DNA of 64,000 nt, taken from NCBI RefSeq assembly GCF_037969725.1, contig NZ_CP150203.1, positions 2,372,001 through 2,436,000 of the forward strand, read 5' to 3'. Shown here one piece after another: positions 25,688 through 33,694 of the stretch; position 1 is the stretch's first letter; each line of letters begins with the position of its first letter. The notes under the pieces are model-generated. The model was not told the origin of the DNA and did no database searches. It saw only the letters and a program-made list of their open reading frames with translations. Made by a program: the position numbers and the translations under genes. The DNA comes from Paenibacillus sp. FSL W8-0426. GTDB taxonomy: Bacteria; Bacillota; Bacilli; Paenibacillales; Paenibacillaceae.

Positions 25688-25716
25688 TTGTGTTGAACAC
25701 ATTCTAGCGATATGAT
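25688..25716 (+). promoter_or_regulatory. Promoter of yneR-like gene with inverted repeat
   Basis: TTGTGT (25688-25693), 17-nt spacer, TATGAT (25711-25716). TGTGT-TGA-ACACA (25689-25701) is a small inverted repeat overlapping the -35, a possible operator. Confidence 0.4.
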
Positions 25717-25749
25717 GGAATATATATAGAGATAAGGAGCTGACACCGA

Positions 25750-26046
25750 ATGAGTGCCATACATGTATCTGATCGTGCCGCAAAATGGTACAAGGAAGAA
25801 CTGAGTTTGAATGAAGGGGACAGCATTCGTTTTTTTGCGCGTTACAGTTCGGGGGGCGGTTTGCACCCGGGATTTTCTTTGGGCATCGCCGTCGAGGAAC
25901 CGAAACACCCGGCCGAACAGACCGAAGTTTCGGGAATCCGGTTTTACATGGAGGAACATGACTACTGGTATCTGAAGGGGCATGAGCTTCATGTCGATGT
26001 GGTCGAAGAAGGCCAGGATATCGCATACCGTTACTCCGAAGTTTGA
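25750..26046 (+). CDS. YneR-like HesB/IscA-fold protein
   Basis: A 98-residue HesB-like protein similar to B. subtilis YneR (FARYSSGGGLHPGFSLGIAV; DYWYLKGHELHVD). The fold is that of A-type Fe-S carriers, but the conserved Cys residues of IscA are missing, so Fe-S transfer is unlikely by the standard mechanism. ATG at 25750 follows ATAAGGAGC. It is divergent from the bmr leader. Confidence 0.85.
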   Translation: MSAIHVSDRAAKWYKEELSLNEGDSIRFFARYSSGGGLHPGFSLGIAVEEPKHPAEQTEVSGIRFYMEEHDYWYLKGHELHVDVVEEGQDIAYRYSEV

Positions 26047-26095
26047 GACGTTTGATGTTCTTCTCATGACTGTCTTGAACAGGAGGGGATAGAAG

Positions 26096-26542
26096 GTGAA
26101 TCCGCCAGTCCGTGACTTGGCCCAGTACATTGCAAATCGTTCCCGCATCGTTGTAAAAGCAGCGATTCGGGCAGAGAACGAACAGGGAGAACTGTTATTG
26201 ATCCAGCATGCCGAGCAAGGACCCTGGGGGATTCCGGTCGGAAAAATGCGTCCAGGGGAAACCGTCGAGGATGCAGCTTCCCGCGAACTGTGGGAGGAGA
26301 CAGGATGGACGGCCAACGGCATGAGCCTTCAAGGATTATACTCGGGTCCGGAATTTCGGCAGCTGCATTCGAGCGGAGACGAAGATTATTTCGTCATTGC
26401 CGTGTTCAGGGCATTCATCGTTCAGGATGAACATGTACGTTCGAGGCTGGATAGTGCAGTGGGCATGAATTTTTTTGCTTCGAATGCATTGCCGCCTCTG
26501 AATGAAATCAGCAGACGGCTGCTTGAGCTATCAGACGACTAA
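26096..26542 (+). CDS. Nudix hydrolase
   Basis: A 148-residue Nudix hydrolase with the complete box G-x5-E-x7-RELWEETGW (GKMRPGETVEDAASRELWEE). The substrate is a nucleoside diphosphate derivative or related compound; it cannot be refined. Starts with GTG at 26096, with AGGAGGGG about 8 nt upstream. It follows the YneR-like gene after about 50 nt and is closed by a strong terminator. Confidence 0.85.
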   Translation: MNPPVRDLAQYIANRSRIVVKAAIRAENEQGELLLIQHAEQGPWGIPVGKMRPGETVEDAASRELWEETGWTANGMSLQGLYSGPEFRQLHSSGDEDYFVIAVFRAFIVQDEHVRSRLDSAVGMNFFASNALPPLNEISRRLLELSDD

Positions 26543-26565
26543 GATACAGGAACGGCAGCTCGCTG

Positions 26566-26609
26566 CACCAAAAAAAGTCCTTCCAGGCCGGAAGGACTTT
26601 TTTTGGTGC
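26566..26609. terminator. Bidirectional terminator
   Basis: CACCAAAAAAAGTCCTTCC (26566-26584) pairs perfectly with GGAAGGACTTTTTTTGGTG (26591-26609 approx.), with T-runs for both strands, between convergent genes. Confidence 0.95.
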
Positions 26610-26704
26610 TTAATGACGCAGCACACCGATACGGAGAAAGGAAGACATTTCAATGCCTGTTCCTCCTGCGTTATCTTCGGAAGGTGTGTCCTCGAATTGG
26701 TGTT

Positions 26705-27217
26705 CTACACCAGATCAAGAGGTTCATCGTCCATGGCAAAATCAAAATCGTCGATATCGAACACTTGCACCGGAGCGGAAGACTCGATGATCCGGGCGAT
26801 GAAATCAACCTGATCCGTGAGAATCGGGGTGTTCAGACGCTGGGAGGTGAGCAGCAGCTCCGTTTCGATCGGATCGAAGTATTCGCCATACTGGGCGGTG
26901 TCCACCGCATTGACGATGGAGATCGATACTTGATCCCCGAACAGGATCGAAGGGCTTTTTCCCCAAGGGACAAGCAGGGCACGCTCTATTTTTTTCTTGT
27001 TGAGCGGTTCTTCGAAGTAACTGATCAACTCATTGACCTTGGCTTTGACGTGCAGATCGTCTGCCGTATTGTCCATGAGCGGATCGGAGCTGGTTTGAAA
27101 CTCATACAATTCCAGGACGGCGGTATATGGAACGATATATTCAACAGGCGCGGGTGGCGCGAGCAATTGACCGTAAATCGCCACCATCACGGCTTCCGTA
27201 ACAAACTGACGTGACAT
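26705..27217 (-). CDS. Conserved hypothetical protein
   Basis: A 170-residue acidic protein (FDIDDFDFAMDDEPLDLV at the C-terminus) without signal peptide or membrane segment. The N-terminus MSRQFVTEAVMVAIYGQLL and the segments VEYIVPYTAVLELYEF and ARALLVPWGKSP-like VPWGKSPSILFGDQ are consistent with a soluble globular protein. I do not recognise a characterised family. ATG at 27217 has AGGAGG about 12 nt upstream. It stands alone between a terminator and the ypdA/DUF441 pair. Confidence 0.7.
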   Translation of the reverse strand: MSRQFVTEAVMVAIYGQLLAPPAPVEYIVPYTAVLELYEFQTSSDPLMDNTADDLHVKAKVNELISYFEEPLNKKKIERALLVPWGKSPSILFGDQVSISIVNAVDTAQYGEYFDPIETELLLTSQRLNTPILTDQVDFIARIIESSAPVQVFDIDDFDFAMDDEPLDLV

Positions 27218-27379
27218 GGGTTCTTGAATCCTCCTGCGGCCGGGTTAGTAGTTGCAATGACAGCGATGTCGAACAAGGAATATGCTCCAAGCAGTCGACC
27301 ATGCGATGCATGAATAGAAGTATATCATACAACGATGGAAATTACAGCCAGACTACAGGGGGCAAGCGCCTATTTTCGC

Positions 27380-27823
27380 TTATGATTTGCCGAGAAGGAG
27401 CGAAAGAAGCCCAGCGGCGATGAGCGGTCCTACCGGCACGCCCTTGAAAAAGGCTACACCCAAAACGGTACCGATCAGCAATCCCGCAACGACCGTTGGT
27501 TGGGCCCCCATCAGCGTGGCTCCGCGTCCGCCCAGATAGGCCACAAGGATCCCTACGCCGATGGCCAGCAAGGACTTCCAGTGCAGGAAGGAAGCGCCGA
27601 TGGTCTGCATGCTGATCTTGCCGCTGGCGAGCGGTGCCATGACTCCGATGGTCAATACAATGATGCCCACGGTCAGTCCGTACTTTTCAAGCCAGGGAAA
27701 AGCCTGATGCACGTTAAGCACGCGCAGAAGCAGCAGAAACACCATCGCCACCGTGACAGGAGCGTTGCTGCTAATAATCCCAAGCGCGGCGAAGGCGAGC
27801 AGCAGGAGGGAAGTCATGTCCAT
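27380..27823 (-). CDS. DUF441 family membrane protein (YtwI-like)
   Basis: A 147-residue integral membrane protein with about four hydrophobic helices ([64 protein letters not shown]). It matches the small DUF441/YtwI family; function unknown. ATG at 27823 has AAGGGA upstream; the ATG at 27832 overlaps the stop of ypdA and is too close to that site. It is translationally linked to ypdA. Confidence 0.82.
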   Translation of the reverse strand: MDMTSLLLLAFAALGIISSNAPVTVAMVFLLLLRVLNVHQAFPWLEKYGLTVGIIVLTIGVMAPLASGKISMQTIGASFLHWKSLLAIGVGILVAYLGGRGATLMGAQPTVVAGLLIGTVLGVAFFKGVPVGPLIAAGLLSLLLGKS

Positions 27824-27828
27824 GGCTT

Positions 27829-28827
27829 TCATTTCCCTTCGGGCTGCCTGCGGTTTTGACGAATGATATGTTCGGCAATATACTTGCCATGCCAACGTCC
27901 CGATTCGATGAAGACTTCATTGGCATTGCGTCCGGATGCAATTACGCCTCCGACATAGATGCCAGGCACGCTGCTCTCCATCGTTTGCGGATCATAGACC
28001 GGTTTATCCATGTCCTCCGACATTTGCACGCCAATCGAGGTCAGCAGCTGGCGGTCCGGGCGGAAGCCGGTCATGGCCAGCACGAAGTCGTTGTCGAGTC
28101 GGCTGGTGGAGCCGTCGGCATGAAGCAGCGTCACGGCGTCGTCCAAAATTTCGGAGACGCGGGACTCAAGATGCAGCGTGATGAGGCCTTTGTTCACCAT
28201 GCTTTCAAACAGCGGGCGCACCCATGGTTTGATATGCTCGGACAAGCCGGTTCCGCGATAGACCATATCGATTTGCGCCCCTACACGAATCAGCTCCATC
28301 GCCGCATCGACGGCCGAGTTGCTGCCACCGATAATGGCGACGCGTGTACGCGTGTACGGATGCGCTTCGCGGAAATAATGAGTGACTTTTTCTTTGTCCT
28401 CTCCGGGAATGCCCAGATAATTGGGATGGTCGAAATAACCGGTAGCCACGACGACGTTGCGTCCTTCATGGATGGTCACTTGACCCCGTCGGTTCACCGT
28501 ATGTACCTCAAAGGTTCCGTCTTCCTTGCGTTTGATTTCCCGAGCTTCTTCATAGTTGTGGACCCGCAGCCCATAATGTGCGGCAACCTTGCGATAGTAA
28601 GCGAGCGCTTCGTAGCGGAACGGTTTGTCGTTGGGCGAGCTGAACGGAACGTTTCCGATTTCCAGCAGTTCCGCCGTACTGAAAAACTGCATGTGCGTCG
28701 GGTACAAATAGATGGAATGTACGATATTGTGCTTCTCTACAATGACGGTCGACAATCCGAGCCGCTCGCATTCAATGGCGGCAGACAGGCCACAGGGGCC
28801 TCCGCCGATAATGATGACGTCTTCCAT
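27829..28827 (-). CDS. bdr: Bacillithiol disulfide reductase YpdA (Bdr)
   Basis: A 332-residue FAD/NADPH-dependent reductase of the YpdA family, recycling bacillithiol disulfide. FAD-binding motif [13 protein letters not shown] with the characteristic Cys in GGGPCG, NADPH-binding motif [14 protein letters not shown], and the C-terminal [23 protein letters not shown] at 28827 follows AAGGAGGATATAG. It is upstream of the DUF441 gene and divergent from the ArsR-type regulator at 29022. Its presence points to a bacillithiol-using Firmicute. Confidence 0.9.
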   Translation of the reverse strand: MEDVIIIGGGPCGLSAAIECERLGLSTVIVEKHNIVHSIYLYPTHMQFFSTAELLEIGNVPFSSPNDKPFRYEALAYYRKVAAHYGLRVHNYEEAREIKRKEDGTFEVHTVNRRGQVTIHEGRNVVVATGYFDHPNYLGIPGEDKEKVTHYFREAHPYTRTRVAIIGGSNSAVDAAMELIRVGAQIDMVYRGTGLSEHIKPWVRPLFESMVNKGLITLHLESRVSEILDDAVTLLHADGSTSRLDNDFVLAMTGFRPDRQLLTSIGVQMSEDMDKPVYDPQTMESSVPGIYVGGVIASGRNANEVFIESGRWHGKYIAEHIIRQNRRQPEGK

Positions 28828-28942
28828 ATTCTATATCCTCCTTCATGTCAAGCACTATTATCCTACCGCAAAAGTAGGAACAATGCCAGTTTGCGCAAGG
28901 TTTTTACGCAGAAAAAAGGGCTCGGCGGCATACGTTTATCGA

Positions 28943-28994
28943 TTGACATGGCTTAAAATAAAGACTAACATAAAATTAGATGTTTATCTAATTT
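28943..28994 (+). promoter_or_regulatory. Promoter and operator of ArsR/DUF2087 regulator
   Basis: TTGACA (28943-28948), 17-nt spacer, TAACAT (28966-28971). Just downstream AAATTAGAT (28973-28981) and ATCTAATTT (28986-28994) form a perfect 9-bp inverted repeat with a 4-nt centre, an ideal homodimer operator for autorepression by the next gene. Confidence 0.7.
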
Positions 28995-29021
28995 GAAGAA
29001 AATGCAAAAGGGGGAGATTGG

Positions 29022-29615
29022 ATGCAGCTTGAGAAGATCGTAGCTTACCACAAGGCATTGGCCGATCCAACCCGGCTCCGCATGTTGCTGCTTTTGTCCC
29101 AAGGAGAAATGAATGGGCAGGCGCTTGCCGAAAGGCTAAACCTGTCCCAGCCCACGGTGACGCACCATGCCTCGAAATTGAGGGAAGCGGCACTAATTAA
29201 GGAGCGCAGGGAAAAAAATACGGTGTATTTTACGTTGAATCCTTATTTTATCAAGGAACATGCGCAAGCATCGGTTGATTTTATTTTCAAAAAGGAGGCT
29301 GCAGGGGATATGAGTGACGTCAATGAAACGCTGAAAGCTTCGGTCATGCGGAATTTTTATGCCAAGGACGGGCGGCTGCGGCAAATTCCGGCGCAGTACA
29401 AAAAAAAGCTGATCGTGCTCGAACATATGGCGGAGCAGCTTGAATTCGGGCGAAAGTACTCGGAGAAGGAGATCAATGAGTTCATCAAACAATATCACGA
29501 TGATTTCGCGACCATCCGTCGGGAGTTCATCATGCATCAGTTCATGTACCGGGAGGACGGCGTATACGAGCTGAATCCGAAAGAAATGTGGACACGTTGG
29601 GACGAGGTGCGCTAA
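29022..29615 (+). CDS. ArsR-type regulator with DUF2087 domain
   Basis: A 197-residue regulator. The N-terminal winged helix (about residues 1-75) contains ALADPTRLRMLLLLSQGEM and LSQPTVTHHASKLREAALI; there is no obvious metal-binding CxC. The C-terminal half (KDGRLRQIPAQYKKKLIVLEH; EKEINEFIKQYHDDFATIRR) matches DUF2087. ATG at 29022 follows GGGGGAG. It probably represses its own promoter through the 9-bp inverted repeat. Ligand unknown. Divergent ypdA could share control. Confidence 0.82.
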   Translation: MQLEKIVAYHKALADPTRLRMLLLLSQGEMNGQALAERLNLSQPTVTHHASKLREAALIKERREKNTVYFTLNPYFIKEHAQASVDFIFKKEAAGDMSDVNETLKASVMRNFYAKDGRLRQIPAQYKKKLIVLEHMAEQLEFGRKYSEKEINEFIKQYHDDFATIRREFIMHQFMYREDGVYELNPKEMWTRWDEVR

Positions 29616-29622
29616 AAATCGC

Positions 29623-29652
29623 TTGACAATGACGGCGATGGATGTGTAACAT
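29623..29652 (+). promoter_or_regulatory. Promoter of small ORF
   Basis: TTGACA (29623-29628), 18-nt spacer, TAACAT (29647-29652), 33 nt before the start of a 29-codon frame. Confidence 0.55.
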
Positions 29653-29684
29653 GTTGGATAAATCTACAAGGGAGGCGATGTTAT

Positions 29685-29774
29685 ATGACAGCTCTAATTG
29701 CAGTATACGCATATGGGAACATGAATATCGTCTCCGGAACGGATCAAGGCATATCGTTTATACGTATGGGCTAA
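29685..29774 (+). CDS. Small ORF, 29 residues, function unknown
   Basis: ATG at 29685 with GGGAGGCG about 8 nt upstream; the peptide is MTALIAVYAYGNMNIVSG followed by 11 residues ending FIRMG. It sits between a consensus promoter and a terminator, so it could be an independent small protein or a leader peptide for rsgA. No similarity that I recognise. Confidence 0.45.
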   Translation: MTALIAVYAYGNMNIVSGTDQGISFIRMG

Positions 29775-29820
29775 GTAAGTCCCAGTCGTTGTTTGCTTAG
29801 GCAAACCATATGCAGCGAGA

Positions 29821-29850
29821 AGCTACGGGAGACGGCCTGTGGCTTTTTTT
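29821..29850 (+). terminator. Terminator after small ORF
   Basis: AGCTACGGG (29821-29829) pairs with CCTGTGGCT (29836-29844) using wobble pairs, followed by seven T. Confidence 0.75.
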
Positions 29851-29953
29851 GTCGTCATCGGAGTTTGCACGGAAGCAGCAAGTTCTCTTTTCCATGGTAT
29901 GAATGGTGAAGTTTCTGCTCTCTTCAAGTGCATCTTCTGTCGGCAAGTTTTAC

Positions 29954-29984
29954 AGCCACGGGTTCATTGTGCCCGTGGCTTTTT
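29954..29984 (+). terminator. Second terminator before rsgA
   Basis: AGCCACGGG (29954-29962) pairs perfectly with CCCGTGGCT (29972-29980) with a T-run. Its stem closely resembles that of the terminator at 29821, and both lie upstream of rsgA, so the region may be a leader with tandem attenuators. Confidence 0.75.
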
Positions 29985-30068
29985 CTTGTTTTCGTGCCGG
30001 AGACGTGTCCGGTCGGCTGTTTCATTGAAATGAAAATCATCGCATGAACATTTGGGAGGAATTTGATT

Positions 30069-31151
30069 TTGAATAAAGTATTGGATAAGTATGGATGGTC
30101 AACGTCGTGGGAGGAAGCGTGGAAGAGTTCCGGCATCGGAGTACCGCCAAGAGTGCCCGCAAGAGTGATCGCAGACCATGGACAGCTGCAGCGACTGCTG
30201 ACAGAATCGGGGGAATGCTGGGGCAAAGTATCGGGGCGAATGCGTCATGAAAGCGCGGAGAGCGGCGAATTGCCGGCAGTGGGAGATTGGGTTGCGATTA
30301 CGGGCGAGCCTGGCGAGGAAGCGGTCATTCATGGCATCCTTCCGCGTCGGAGCCGGGTATCCCGGCAGGCTGCCGGTCCGGTGACCAAGGAGCAATTGAT
30401 CGCGGCGAACGTCGATCATCTGCTCATCGTGGCTGCCTTGAACCATGATTTCAATCTGCGGAGGCTTGAACGTTACCTGATTATGGCTTGGAATGGCGGG
30501 GTAAACCCGGTCATCATTCTAAGCAAAAGCGATCTGTGCGACAACGTGCATGAACAGGTTGCGAAAGTGGAGAGCATTGCGCCCGGCATTGAAGTCATTG
30601 CATTGTCGGCAGTGACGGACCAGGGCAAGGAGCAGCTGGATCGGCTGCTTCAGCCTGGGAAAACGGTCGCTCTGACGGGATCTTCGGGAAGTGGAAAATC
30701 GACCATGGTGAACTGGATCATGGGCAAGGAAGTGCAGCTCACCCAACAAGTGCGGGAAGCGGATAGCCGCGGGCGGCACACGACGACCCATCGCGAGATG
30801 TTTGTGCTTCAGCAGGGGGCCGTATTGATCGATACGCCCGGAATGCGTGAGCTCCATTTATGGGATGAAGGAGAGAGCGGGTTGTCGCAGGCTTTCAGCG
30901 AGATCGAGCAGTTGGCTGCCGGCTGCCGGTTCCAGGACTGCAGCCATACCCGCGAGACGGGGTGCGCCGTGAAGGAGGCTGTTCAGTCAGGAGTCCTGGA
31001 TAGCAAAAGACTGGATAATTATCTGAAAATGCAGAGAGAGTTAATGTACCAGCAGCGCAAAGAGGAAACGGCAGCCAAACGAAGAGCCTCCGGCAAATCG
31101 TCCTCTTCTCGCAAACCCAAGCATGCCCTGCGTGCGAATGACTGGGATTGA
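30069..31151 (+). CDS. rsgA: RsgA-like ribosome small subunit-dependent GTPase
   Basis: A 360-residue circularly permuted GTPase: N-terminal OB-fold (ELPAVGDWVAITG), G4-like LSKSD, G1 GSSGSGKST, G3 DTPGMRE, then a zinc-binding motif CRFQDCSHTRETGC and a basic C-terminal tail (SSSSRKPK). RsgA checks maturation of the 30S decoding centre. It is longer than B. subtilis RsgA (298) and lies away from prkC/prpC, so it is probably a paralogue. TTG at 30069 is favoured, with GGGAGGAA 7 nt upstream. Confidence 0.88.
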   Translation: MNKVLDKYGWSTSWEEAWKSSGIGVPPRVPARVIADHGQLQRLLTESGECWGKVSGRMRHESAESGELPAVGDWVAITGEPGEEAVIHGILPRRSRVSRQAAGPVTKEQLIAANVDHLLIVAALNHDFNLRRLERYLIMAWNGGVNPVIILSKSDLCDNVHEQVAKVESIAPGIEVIALSAVTDQGKEQLDRLLQPGKTVALTGSSGSGKSTMVNWIMGKEVQLTQQVREADSRGRHTTTHREMFVLQQGAVLIDTPGMRELHLWDEGESGLSQAFSEIEQLAAGCRFQDCSHTRETGCAVKEAVQSGVLDSKRLDNYLKMQRELMYQQRKEETAAKRRASGKSSSSRKPKHALRANDWD

Positions 31152-31225
31152 TCCGGGAGGATTAGGGTCAAATTGGCGCCAGTACCGGTGCACCGGCATA
31201 AGATAGAGCCGGGAGGTGTTTCAGC

Positions 31226-31564
31226 ATGCCTGATTATCGTATTATCGTGGACCTTTCGGATCATATGTTATATCTGCTGGACGGGGATCAAGTCGTGAAG
31301 GGGTATCCGGTAGCTATAGGCAAAATGTTGACGGAAACGCCAACGGGGGAATTCACGATCATCAACAAACAGGAAAATCCCGGAGGTCCTTTCGGCGTTC
31401 TTTGGATGGGCCTGTCGGCTCCGCATTATGGCATTCATGGCACAAACGATCCTTCGTCCATTGGCAAATCGGTGTCGCATGGCTGCATTCGCATGTATAA
31501 TAGCGATGTGCTGGATCTTTCTTCCAAAGTTGGCGTAGGCACAGCGGTAACGATCCGGCCTTAG
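31226..31564 (+). CDS. L,D-transpeptidase (YkuD domain)
   Basis: A 112-residue minimal YkuD domain with the catalytic motif SHGCIRM and upstream IHGTNDP. It lacks a signal peptide and LysM domain; many spore-former homologues of this size act on peptidoglycan or in spores. The N-terminus reads [13 protein letters not shown], as in the family. ATG at 31226 has GGGAGG upstream. It follows rsgA by about 75 nt. Confidence 0.88.
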   Translation: MPDYRIIVDLSDHMLYLLDGDQVVKGYPVAIGKMLTETPTGEFTIINKQENPGGPFGVLWMGLSAPHYGIHGTNDPSSIGKSVSHGCIRMYNSDVLDLSSKVGVGTAVTIRP

Positions 31565-31651
31565 GGCCGGATATGCAGCAAAGCATGCGCACTCATAGGA
31601 TCATCCACGAACCGACTATAGCAGTAATAACGGAAAAGGAGGAGTGGAACC

Positions 31652-32212
31652 ATGCTTATTCGACGAGCTTGTGCAGGTGACGAACGCCAGATCGCCCATG
31701 TACATACCGAGAGCTGGAAGACGACGTATCGGGGGATCGTGCCTGATGCATTTCTGGACCGTCTGACGATCGAATCGAGATTGCCTCAATGGGAGCAGGC
31801 GCTCTGCGAGCAAGGCGAGGAACGGATTGTGCTTGTTGCGGAACAGGAAGACGGGACGATTGTCGGCTTTGCTTCAGGAGGAAAGGAGCGCGAAGGAAGC
31901 CTGCCTTACGAAGGAGAGCTCTATGCGCTCTACATATTAAAGGCCATGCAGCAAGTAGGAATCGGAAGGCAGCTTGCGACGTCGATGGTTCGGGAATTGC
32001 AGCAGCTCGGCATGGGGAGCATGATCATCTGGGCGTTGGAGCAAAATCCGGCTTGCCGTTTCTATGAAAAGATGGGCGGGAGGCCTGTACGCAAGCAGCC
32101 GATCACCATTGCCGGACGAGAACTGGTGGAAGTGGCGTTTGGATGGAACCGTTTGGAACCGTTTGGGAAGAGCATGAAAATGGCTGATGATGGCGAGCCT
32201 CGAATCGATTAA
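31652..32212 (+). CDS. GNAT family N-acetyltransferase
   Basis: A 186-residue GNAT acetyltransferase. Motif A is present (LYILKAMQQVGIGRQLA), with the acetyl-CoA binding Q-x-x-G-x-G variant QVGIGR, and motif B (WALEQNPACRFYEKMGG). Substrate unknown. ATG at 31652 follows AAAGGAGGAGTGG. Confidence 0.88.
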   Translation: MLIRRACAGDERQIAHVHTESWKTTYRGIVPDAFLDRLTIESRLPQWEQALCEQGEERIVLVAEQEDGTIVGFASGGKEREGSLPYEGELYALYILKAMQQVGIGRQLATSMVRELQQLGMGSMIIWALEQNPACRFYEKMGGRPVRKQPITIAGRELVEVAFGWNRLEPFGKSMKMADDGEPRID

Positions 32213-32341
32213 AGTCGAATGGCGTTGGATGATAGATTCAGGAAAAAAAAGGAATTCGAACCGGTTTGGTTCGAAATCAATCCGGTTATTTATCTTACAC
32301 GGCCATTCATCCGTTAATCCATGGTAAAGGGGCTTGAATCG

Positions 32342-32494
32342 ATGTCCATCGACCGCTTTATTCTGAGAAAGCTGAGCAACTGTCGGGAAGCAAACACGCG
32401 CGACAATCTGGTCCGCCTGTTTCTCATTCGCATCCACAGGGCCGAAGCAGCGGAGGGGCAAGAGAACGTATACGAAATCGGGAGACGGCGTTAA
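32342..32494 (+). CDS. Possible small basic protein
   Basis: A 50-residue frame (MSIDRFILRKLSNCREANTR then 30 more residues) preceded by AAAGGGG at about 9 nt. No recognised family. It lies between the GNAT gene and a terminator (32551-32590). A 7-bp inverted repeat TTCGAAC/GTTCGAA (32255-32275) lies upstream. It may be non-coding. Confidence 0.3.
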   Translation: MSIDRFILRKLSNCREANTRDNLVRLFLIRIHRAEAAEGQENVYEIGRRR

Positions 32495-32550
32495 GAAGCA
32501 TGAAGGCAGACTATGGTAAGGGGTTTGGGGCGTCAGGGATCGATATGAAC

Positions 32551-32590
32551 AAAAAAGGAAGCGCGTCCTTTAAGGATGCCTTCCTTTTTT
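32551..32590. terminator. Bidirectional terminator
   Basis: AAAAAAGGAAG pairs with CTTCCTTTTTT (32580-32590) with an inner GTCC/GGAT stem; A- and T-runs at the two ends. Confidence 0.8.
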
Positions 32591-32656
32591 GGGCTGCGGT
32601 TGAGGACGGTCGTCCGAACCGCGGCGTATCATCAAGTTTAGGGGCTTTTGAGTCTG

Positions 32657-32896
32657 TTAGTACAATGACAGGGCCAGTGAATCATTTTCGCTGCGGCTGT
32701 GCAGAATGGCTTCGCAACCGACGATTTCGATGCTGATCAAGGATTGCAGGCATTTTTGCAAAGCTCGTTTACCGTTGCTGATTTTATGCTCAAGGGCATT
32801 GCTAAGCAGTCTTAATGTTTTCTGCACAGGTTGTTTGTTTTCTTGATTAAAGTATACAGGGATGGATTTGTTTTGAAATGTAATTAGTGTTCTCAC
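32657..32896 (-). CDS. Small protein of unknown function
   Basis: A 79-residue frame starting at GTG 32896 with a good site, GAGGTGA, 7 nt upstream. The sequence is partly basic (KTLRLLSNALEHKISNGKRALQKCL) and then hydrophobic/acidic. No family recognised. It is opposite to, and just upstream of, the ESX locus, ending at a bidirectional terminator, so it is a plausible real gene. Confidence 0.5.
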   Translation of the reverse strand: MRTLITFQNKSIPVYFNQENKQPVQKTLRLLSNALEHKISNGKRALQKCLQSLISIEIVGCEAILHSRSENDSLALSLY

Positions 32897-33318
32897 TAGA
32901 AATCACCTCACAAGAGTTATTTCATATTGGTAATAGTAAATTCCAATGCTTAAAATTACCTTAAAATCAGCTTATGAAAACATAAAGGCGCTTAATGTTT
33001 GAAAAGTGTTCACAATTCGATTGTGGGCAAAGCAATCCCGGCCGACCCGAAACCGGGAAATTCATCCCTATTCCATCGCAGTGGTTTTCAATTTTTCGCA
33101 TCCCTGCAAACCTAAACGCGTGGCGTGCCACAATAGTTCTGAGACCAATGGACGATATTTTAATGCTGGGATGGGTCATACGTAACAAAAACATAGGGTG
33201 TACATTGCCAATACGGATTTTATGTAAGAAAATAGGATTGCAATGCTGATTTGCCGCTTTTTTTTGATCTATTTTGACATTAGGACATTTTACATATGAG
33301 ACCATCGGAGGGATTACG
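32897..33318. other. Intergenic region upstream of the ESX locus
   Basis: No supported gene. It contains a TTGACA (33274-33279) close to the first ESX gene, with only weak -10 candidates (TATGAG at a short spacing). Open frames in both directions here lack ribosome binding sites. Confidence 0.5.
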
Positions 33319-33639
33319 ATGATTCTAACCGTATATTCCGGACGTGCGGAAAGCGAATGGTTTGATGTCGACGTGCCGGATGAATGTACGATCGAACATC
33401 TAAAAACGCTGCTTGGTGTCCGCATATATGGACAGGCCCCCGGAGATGGCGTACAGTACATCCTCGAAGCCAAATTTCCCGAAGGGTTATGGTTCACGCC
33501 GCACAATGCGCAGCAGTTGATCGAGACAGGCCTGCGTCAAGGGAGCTGCGTGCGCGTCCAACGGGCTTTCTCGACAACGACCGAAGAGGCGCCTGTGTAT
33601 GGAAGGCGTCCATTGTTCCAACAGGAAAGCAACAAATGA
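33319..33639 (+). CDS. YukD/EsaB-like ubiquitin-fold protein (type VII secretion)
   Basis: A 106-residue protein with a ubiquitin-like N-terminal domain (MILTVYSGRAESEWFDVDVP; ECTIEHLKTLLGV), as in YukD/EsaB of Firmicute type VII systems, where it is a cytoplasmic accessory factor. The C-terminal 30 residues are unrelated. ATG at 33319 follows GGAGGG. It is the first gene of a co-oriented ESX locus; essC begins 56 nt downstream. Confidence 0.8.
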   Translation: MILTVYSGRAESEWFDVDVPDECTIEHLKTLLGVRIYGQAPGDGVQYILEAKFPEGLWFTPHNAQQLIETGLRQGSCVRVQRAFSTTTEEAPVYGRRPLFQQESNK

Positions 33640-33694
33640 AAGCCCGGAACGTATACATTTCAGGAATGCGCGAACGAAAGGAGGTCCATTCTTC

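Noticed and set aside
32500..32736. Plus-strand 78-codon frame
   Set aside because: Contains a strong bidirectional terminator and lacks a ribosome binding site.
32967..33506. Minus-strand frame upstream of the ESX locus
   Set aside because: Overlaps the YukD-like gene in antisense, with no site and no protein-like composition.
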